IMG/VR virus record: IMGVR_UViG_3300021364_000001
Span: 123,194-187,193 of that record
Reading direction: 5' to 3' (one strand)
DNA from: a virus
DNA length: 64,000 bases
Translations under genes and position numbers: made by a program
Shown here: piece by piece, positions 53,701-62,700 of the stretch
Layout: every line of letters starts with the position of its first letter
How positions within the stretch are numbered: the first letter of the stretch is position 1
The notes under the pieces: generated by a model
Told to the model about the DNA's origin: nothing
What the model saw: the letters and a program-made list of their open reading frames with translations, nothing else
Databases searched by the model: none

Positions 53701-56700
53701 CAAAATTGTTGCTACCTGCTTCGTCAGCACCAATCTTGAATGCACGTTCCAGATAAGCATTGTTGTCAGTGTAATCACCACCAACTTGTGTACCATCAAC
53801 CCACACCTTAGTGATGTTGGTAGTTCTGGTAACAGCAACGTGATGCCAATCAGTGGTAGTCATGTTGTGAGTACCAGTGATTTGATCACTGCCGTTATAC
53901 CACCAGTTGATAGTTCCACCGTTGAGATAGAGAACAGGAGAACCATTCTCAGTAGGACCACTGGTGCGTGTATCCCACAGATATTGCAGACCAGTCAATG
54001 TGGTGGGTTTAACCCACATTTCGATAGTGAAGTCATCAGTGCCAAACTTGTTAACGTCACTCAGAGGATGAGAGAGGTAACCGCCAGCGTCGATTCTCAG
54101 AGACTTAGTGCCAGACTTGTATTCCAGGATTGTCTGAACAGCGTTAGTGGCAGTAAGTTTGGTGTTAGTGATGTACTCTCTGTTTTGCAGAGTACCAGTG
54201 ATAGAGTTGGTGAACAACCATTTCAGACCAGCGTTAGCACCTTTCAGAGAGAGGCTAGCGCCCGAAGTCGCACCAGTGATGGTGTCACCAGGCAGGAAGA
54301 ATCCATTACCCAGGGGTTCCTTGTAGGATATCTTAAAGACACGCAGGTTCTCATTCTCTTGGAAGGAACCATCGCTGATAACTGACAGAGCATTGATGTT
54401 GTTCAGGTTACCTGCATTGATTGCAGTAGTGGCAATCGAGGTCAGAGTATCCAGAGCAGCCTGTACGTCAGCACAAAGGGTATCGTCGTCAAAGTTAGTA
54501 CCCTGAGAGTAGTTGGGATCGTATGTATGACCTTCGCTAGAAGAGGTCAAATACGGACCAGGGTATGTAGAGGGGTCATAGACCAGTGTCAGATCTCTGT
54601 CGTACAGGAGGTTGTTGATGGCAAGTTTTGCCATGTCTCTTGCCTTGTTGAAGGCAGTGATGGATTCAGCAGTCTCACCAACCAGACCGTTGCTGATGGG
54701 AGTGCCATTAGCATCAAAGTAGAATCTAGTAAACTTGACAACACCATAGTTGCCATCACCCCTGATATCCTGAACCAAAGCATCAACAAAGTAACCGATG
54801 TCACGACGACACTTAGTCTCATTGGTGCTATATGTGCTAGGTTCAGAGAGTTCAATCAGATCAGACAAGGAACCTGCAAGCAGAACCTCAGACACGTTGT
54901 CGAACAAGGTTTGCAGGGCAGACTGAACGTCGGAGCAGTTGTTAGCACCGAAGTTATCAGTATTGCTACCAGCAGTACCATAAGGGTTCCCAGGTGAAGG
55001 ATCAGCAGTGATACCAGTGCCACTAGAACCACCAGTGCTACGCTCATCATACAGATTATAAGTTTGACCACCTGCTGTGTCTGTACCAGTCAGCATGTTG
55101 GTGAGAGCATTTTTCATGTAACCGAGTGCTTGCTCGAAAGCATACTCAGTTGCCTCTGCTTCATTATTAACATACAGGAAGGTAGTACCATCCTCACTGA
55201 AATACATCTGCAAGAACTTGCGGGTGTATACAGTGCCACCTTGGAACATGTCCATGGACAGAGCATCAACAAAGTGACCGATGTCACGAATGCACTTGGT
55301 CGTAGAAGGAATAGGAAGAGTAGGATACTCAACAACCATATCGTCATAAGACTTGGCTTTGATGTATTCCTTATTACGTTGAATCAGGCGGTATGCATCA
55401 GCGTATCTGCTGAACTGGTCAGTCTGGTTGTCACCAGGATAATAGAACCCAGGATGCTGAACAGCGATTTCAGCATTAGCAAAGTCAATGATCTCTTGCT
55501 TGTTAGCAGCAATTCTGTTGGCAGCGTCATACCATCTGTTCAACGCATCAGTTACAGGATTACCATAAGTAACGGTAATAGAACGGAGAGTATCTCCTGC
55601 TGCCATCGCACCACCTGTCAGGTTCTCATACTGAATTTCAGTAGAACGAACCTCTTCAAAGTCTAGGAAGTCAGCGTTGATACGATCAGTGCTATCGAGA
55701 ATCTCAGTAGGTGTAATCGTTGTCTTAGAAATGTCATCCAGAATGACGTTGGTGTTAGTTAGGGAGATCAGACGTTCAAAGATCATACCGAAGAAGGTAG
55801 AACCTTTGTTGATCGTTAGAGTATCCACAACGTCACCAACTCTGGGTTGACCGTTAATGGTCTCAGTCAGAGCACCAGGAATAATAGTATCAGGATCGCC
55901 AACAGCTGTGGTGTAGATCTGAATGGTTTCATTGACTTGGATGGGTTGTCCAGACTCAGCATCCAGAGTATTAGGATCGAGATTGAATGCCTGCTCAGTC
56001 TTGGGCAGATAATAGAGAACAGGAGGAGATGCCTCAAAGTCAACTCTTACAACCTCGCCTCTTGCGCCAGAGGTTACACCAAAGAATGTATCACCTTCAA
56101 CAAAGGTGTCCCAAGCACCAGAGATAGTGGCAGGACGCTCCAAGTTGATGCTAGTGATCGGATCTCTGTAAGGAGCGATACTTGTGACACGAGCAGCAAT
56201 GTTAGATGCAGCAGAGTAGAAGATGTCGTTCAGGAACAGGTTGTACTGACCCGTTTCATACTCAGCAGTACCAGAAGTCTTGGACAGAACCAGAGTGTCA
56301 GAGATGTTGCCATCGAGGTCAAGATTAGTTTCTTCGACGATAGCAGTGTCTCCATCCATGTTAGTGACAGTCTCACCAAACTCAAAGATGGTCTTGTAGT
56401 TGACACTATCAACGTTCAGGATGTTAGCGCCATAACCAGCGTTGAAGAATGTGAGGTCTTCACCACGCTCGAAGTATCCATCAGACATGTCTGTCACTTG
56501 GATGCTGTTCTCGGTCAGGTCGATAGATGTAACAGTTGCTCTCGCACCTGAGGTCTGACCAGTAATTCTGTCACCGATGAGAACTGTACCGAATGTGCCA
56601 CCAATGTTTTGGAGGAACAGTTTGGTGAAGGACTTGTCAATAGAACCAACCAGAGCACTGAAACCAGTTCTACCAACGTCAACACGCTCGTTCAGAGCAA

Positions 56701-59700
56701 AACCAGTAGAAGAACCAGAGATGTCTACAACGTCGATGCTAGTAGCGCCAGTTGCAACAACCTTAGCAGTTGTCTCAGTTGTGAAACCAGTAATAGTGTC
56801 ACCGATAGAGGGGAAGATACCAGCAATAGTGTTGAGGTTCAGTCTGGTGATCGGCATAATATCGAAGTCGATATTCCTATACACGATCTTAGAATCGGGT
56901 CTAGGTGCCTCAGAGAAGACGATGCTATTACCAACAACCTGATAAGAAGTGCCAGGAGACTGGATAACGCCATTGATAGTGACGAGCAGTTGGTTATCCT
57001 TAACGATAACCTGCTCACCTTCTACTCTAAGAGGGAACGCTTTGGTAACACCATCAAACTGAGAAGAAATATCATCAATCTTCTTAACGATAGAAGTCAG
57101 AATTTCCTCAGAGTTGGTCAGTCTCTTCTTACGGAAGAGAACTTCGGAGTTATTAAAGGTCGAGTAGATCGGTTGAGCAGCGCCAAACGAGGTGATCTCG
57201 TTAACGTTAGTGTACTCATTGATGTTTACCTGCTTGGTGAAGTCAGCAGCAACCTTACGACCAGATACGTCCTTACCACCAGTCAGTGACAGTTCACCGA
57301 ACATGTTGAAACCAACAGGGTGGTTGTTTTCAAGGATCTGCTGCTTCCAACGGTTGATAGGAATCTGAGACTTGATAACGTAGGAGAAGTTCTGGTAGAA
57401 GTAGGAGTCTTGGATCTTCTGAATGATCTCAGAAGGTTTACCTACATCATCAGTAAATCTACCAGCAGTTCTAGTGATAGCGTCAATGTTCAACACGCCC
57501 TTAGCAATGTTGATGTTGTCGATGATACCAGATGCACGAGAGATAACACCCTGCACCTTACCACCAACAACAAAGTCGCCATTGGGATTGGTAATTTTCA
57601 GGATCTTAGGTTGAATCTGCCAACCATCGTTTTCGGAAACAACACCGAAAGCAGTTGCACCTTCAAAGTCTTCACCTTGGAATACTTGCTCACCTTCCAG
57701 GAAGCGAGAAGTCTCAACCACTGCTTCTGCTTGACCACCGAATACCTCAGTGAGCAGCACCTGACGACCATCACCCTGAGTCAAGAAGGTAATGAAGTTA
57801 CCAGACTCAGCGTCAACTGGGGTCAGTGCAAAACGCAGTTGGTCAGATTCAAGACCATTTGCCTCTCCTGCAATGGCGTAGTAGGTCTGAGTAGAAGACA
57901 GACTGGTCAAACCAACGCTACTCGGTTTCGGCAGAACACCAACAGTAGAACCAATATCCTCAGCACGGAACTGAACCTCAGCACCAGTGGTAATACCATG
58001 AGGGAAGTTAAATTGCAAGTAGTTCAAGTCGAGGTTCACAACATAGGTGAACTCAGATTTCAGAGTAACAACAGGTTGTGAAGAGTAACCAGAACCAGGA
58101 TTCTTGATCAGAATCTCAGACAGTCTGTTGTTCTTAACCACTGCTTCTGCTTCGGCACCAGTACCGCCACCACCTTGGATGATAACAGCAGGTGCAGAGG
58201 TGTAACCAGCACCAGGGTTGGTGATTGTAATCTGAGACAGAATAGAAGTATTGAAGAGTTGCAGGTTGATCGGGAATGCAATCTCAGGACGTAGGGTATA
58301 GTCATGGGAGTAACCATAACCAAACTCATTGTTTTTCAGAGTCTTGATCTTACCGACTTGCTTACCAGTAAGGAACACAGCAGCGCCAGTACCCTCAGCA
58401 GGGATCACAACCTCAATCTCACCACCAGAACCCGACAGTGTGGGTCCGAGAATGCCTGGGATAGCGTCAATGTCAATAGAACCGAAAGTATACCCTTTAC
58501 CAGGATCAGTCAGAGCAACTTGACTGATGGCACCAGATCCAGTCTCTGGATCGTTTTCAACGGTGATATTACAAAGACCACCTTCACCATCACCAAGAAT
58601 CGGAACCTGAGTGTATACGCCAGGTGCATACTCAGTACCAGAGGCAGTAATACGAAGTTTCTCAATCTTACGATTAGAAGAGATGTCATCAATGACTGGG
58701 AGTTTCTTATAGAATCCACCAGGAGAAATCAACTTAATAGAGTTGATAGGACCGATTGCCTTGGTAGAAGTCGTAGAATAGATCGTATTCGGGACATCTT
58801 GGTCATCCAGACCGATTTCGGCGTTTGTGAACTCAGGTTCGTACAGAAGCGGGAATCTGAACTCAGTATCACTAATAACTTCGGAAATAGTGAATCTGCC
58901 GTCAAATGGGGTCTTGATAACGTCGATGAACGAATTAGCGCCCACAGGAGACGTTACACCAGTTCTAGACGGATCGAAGTAGTAAGTAATGTTAGTAACC
59001 TCACCACCGATCGTAAACTTGACCACAGGGGTCTCAGTAGCGGAAGAAAGTCCAGGAGTACCTTCACGCTCGATTACGTTGAAAGAATATTCCAGTTTGT
59101 ACTGGTTGTCTTGTGCAAACGACAGATAGTAACCAAAGTTGGAAGCATCACTCATATCGAAGATATAAGAGTGATTTCTGACCAGAAGCAGTGTGGGGTG
59201 CTTAGACGAGATCTTCACACGAGAAATAGCACCTTGTGCGAATGCAGGGTCAGCAGTTGCAGTTGCTCTCAGTTTGTAGATGAAATCTCTCGAAGAGAAG
59301 ACTTCTTTAACGAAGAACGAACCATTGAACTCGGCAGTAGTGAATCCTTCAACAAAGAGGATGTCATTGGTGTTGAAGTTGTGAGGAGACAGTGCAGAAC
59401 AGTAAATCAGGTCAGTTCTGTTGTCAGCAGTTCTAATGATGTCCTTATTCAAGTTTACAGTCAATCTAATCTTCTTAACGGAAGAAAGACCATTGATTTC
59501 GGCAATCTTGTCGTTAGAGTCCTCTTTGATACCAGCAGTGATACTGTTACCCAAGGAAACAACGTCACCGATGATGAAGTCAGATCCAGGGTAAGTATTG
59601 AGGATAGTTACACGATAGTCGGCAACACTGAACGGACGATAGCGAGCATAGTCAGAAAGTGGATCATATGTACTAGTGTATTGCCATGTAACGGAATTAT

Positions 59701-62700
59701 CTGTGGCAGTGCCTGCGGTATGCGTCGGAGCGACAGTACCAGACACACCAGCAACTGTACATGTATACTTGTTTCTGCCGAAGTATACGGTGTCGTCTAC
59801 ATCGTAAGAACGAGTTTCTGCCCAAGGATCAGCATCAGTAGGTGTCGGCCAAGGATAGTCTGCTAGATCGACTTCAATAGCAGGAGCAGCACTAATATAC
59901 TGCCAAACAACAGCACCATCAGTTACTGTACCGATTTCATGGGTCGGAGCAGTAGATCCAGAGGTTGCATTGTTAGTTGCATAGTAAAGTTTGCCATCAG
60001 ACCAAACTTGGTCATTTACGACATACGCTTTACCAGATTCCCAAACATCTTGGGGACGAGCAACATCAAATGAGATTTCATCGATTGTGTTCTCTTCATT
60101 TGCATCATTTTGATACAGATCGTCATTATTGAACGTACCGTAGATCTTACCAACTTTATAGGTAGTTCCAAGACCAGGATCGTCAATAGTTCCAGCAGGA
60201 GCCTCTACGATGGTGCCATATGCTTGCACAACACCATTACTGTTGACCTGTTGCAGAATGCTACCTTTCTTAAACTTAATTGCTTGATTAAAGACGAATT
60301 CTTTAACAGCGTCGATCTTCTGATAACCAGCGTCTCTAATGTAGTATTTGGGAAGAACCAGAGGTTCAATTTTCAGTTTTCTGCCCAGAGGAGTTGGAAT
60401 CGTCGAAGTCTTGGACTCATAGGTATATCTGTTCTGGACAAAGGTATAAGTGCCAGGAGCAAGAGTAGATACAACATCAGAGTAGTCAAGAATCTGCAAA
60501 CCAGAAGAACCAACGTTCCAAGTTGTAATTACAGGGTTTGAGATAGTATTAACAGTATATGCAATACCATCAGTCTCGAAATCCAAAGATTCGGTATTTC
60601 TAGTTCCATCAGGTGTGAAGTTGCCTCTCTTAGAGTGAAGACGATCAAACTTGATCAGTTCCAGAGCATCATTGGTTGTCGTGATTCTATAACGCTCAGT
60701 GGGAACCACCAGAGAAGATCCACTATATACTGCTCTGGGATCAACGACAATATCGTCAATATGACCCAAGAAGGTGTTACCAATCAAAGGACCACCCTGA
60801 GCAGCACCAATGGTCAGATCATTCATTACGATGTCATTTACAGTCGTCTGAGTAGCGACTTGAACGCCATCAAAGTAACAAGAGTAGACATAAGAACCAA
60901 GAGAAGGTTCTTCCTTCACCAGAGCGATATGGTGCCAATCTTGGTCCTGCATAGCAGTCCAATAAGTAGAACCAACAGACCAAACAGTAGTTCCACCGCC
61001 ACCAACGGGATTTGTTTGCAGACCGATCTTACCGAAGTTGCCACTACCAGAATTACCGTCAATAATGTACTGAACATCAGCACCGAGGTCATCGACGACT
61101 GTAATCATGTTAATGGTGGGATTATTAGTGGCATGGGTGTTATCCATGCGAACCCAGAACACTGTGGTCCACTCTTCAAGCAGATTGATGTCTTGCCAGA
61201 CCAAACTGTTGGTATCTTGGAATTCAAGAGATCTAGTACCGAACTTCGCTTGTGTATCACTAGAAGCGATGTTAGCAGCGTCGAAAATGGTAATTGTGCT
61301 TACCAGGTTCTGCTTAGTGTCATCAAAGGTCGGATTTGCTTGATCTTCAAATCTATGAACGATTGTTTGGACAGGATTCTGTCTGTTGGTCGCCAGAATA
61401 ACATCACCAGAGTTATCCACTGCATGAGAGTGAACTTTGAAACCAACATCGTTAGCAGACTTGGAAACATTGGTAATCTTGGAAGATTCGATGGTTCCGT
61501 CGTACTTGAATCCGAAAATAGTCGCTTGTAGGTTATTATCTTCGAGTTGGGTCTCTGTGGCGACGTTAACATTGCCAAATATGTCCAGAGTGATGCCAGC
61601 GTGCTTGATCGACTCAAATGTGGTCGAAGGAGCGATGATCTTAGCAAAATCCCACTGAGGAGTTGCAACAGTCAGTCTGATTTGATCCAAAGCGATCTTG
61701 AAGAAGGCAACACCATAATTCTTGGTGCCATTCCACATATCGCAGACAAAGAACAGATCATTGTACTCATCAAGGATAAAACGAGGTCTCTGTACATCGC
61801 CACCACTTACAGCGAGACGTTTTACATAAGACATCTCGATATTTGCACCGTCATACTCCATAACACCAAACATGAGGTCGGAGTTGTCCTGATCAATGCC
61901 ACAGAAAGCAACCTGGTTGTCTCCGAGGTAGTACAGTTGATGCATCTGCTCACCTTCGGTGTCAGAAGCAAACTTACGCTTCTCTACAACATCACCTTGG
62001 TTATTGAGTTGCATGACCCAGATATCGTCTGGATCAGGGGAGTTAGTGTCGGTCCAACCGCAGATATAGACTCTTTGCTCGTCATCCAGGTAGATATCAC
62101 CAGCATAGTCACGTCTGGTAGAACCAGACACACCAGCAATCTCTTTCTGGAATCTTACAAGACCTTCTGGATTGTTAGCATTGTCAAGACCAGATTCATA
62201 CTTAGCGACAAGGATATCAGGGTTGTAACCAGCAGTTCCTTGGGACTCGGTTTCACCAATCAAGTAAATCAGGTGATTTTCTTCGCTGGTCTCATCAAGA
62301 TACATCTTCTTCCAACGTGCAGTCTTGATAGAAGCACTAGGAAGCAGTGTTCTGTCCCAAACAACGCTACCAAGGTCATTGAACTTAGCAATGAAGGCAG
62401 AACTATCACCATTGGTCTGAGTCAGTTCACCACAGACATACAGACTACGATCAGAAGCAACAATGGAGTCAAATACTTCAAAGGTAGCACCAGTAGACTC
62501 GGAAAACTCAGTAGACCAGTAATATGTCTTCTTGAATCTCTGAGGATGGGAAACGCGGATTTCTGGGGGATTCTCAGTATCATAATTGAAACCAGAGTTG
62601 ATGATATCAACCTTATCAATCTTACCAGTCGTGGTATCCAGTTTGATATCCAGTTCAACGTCTTGACCCTGAGAACTGATGATCTCATAGGTCGGAGGAA

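Noticed and set aside
52181-54385. Plus-strand open frame of 734 codons opposite the giant gene
   Set aside because: Although long, it has only low-complexity S/V/T/R content, no domain, and lies wholly inside a gene with clear domains on the other strand. The same applies to 58304-59866 and 25992-27365.
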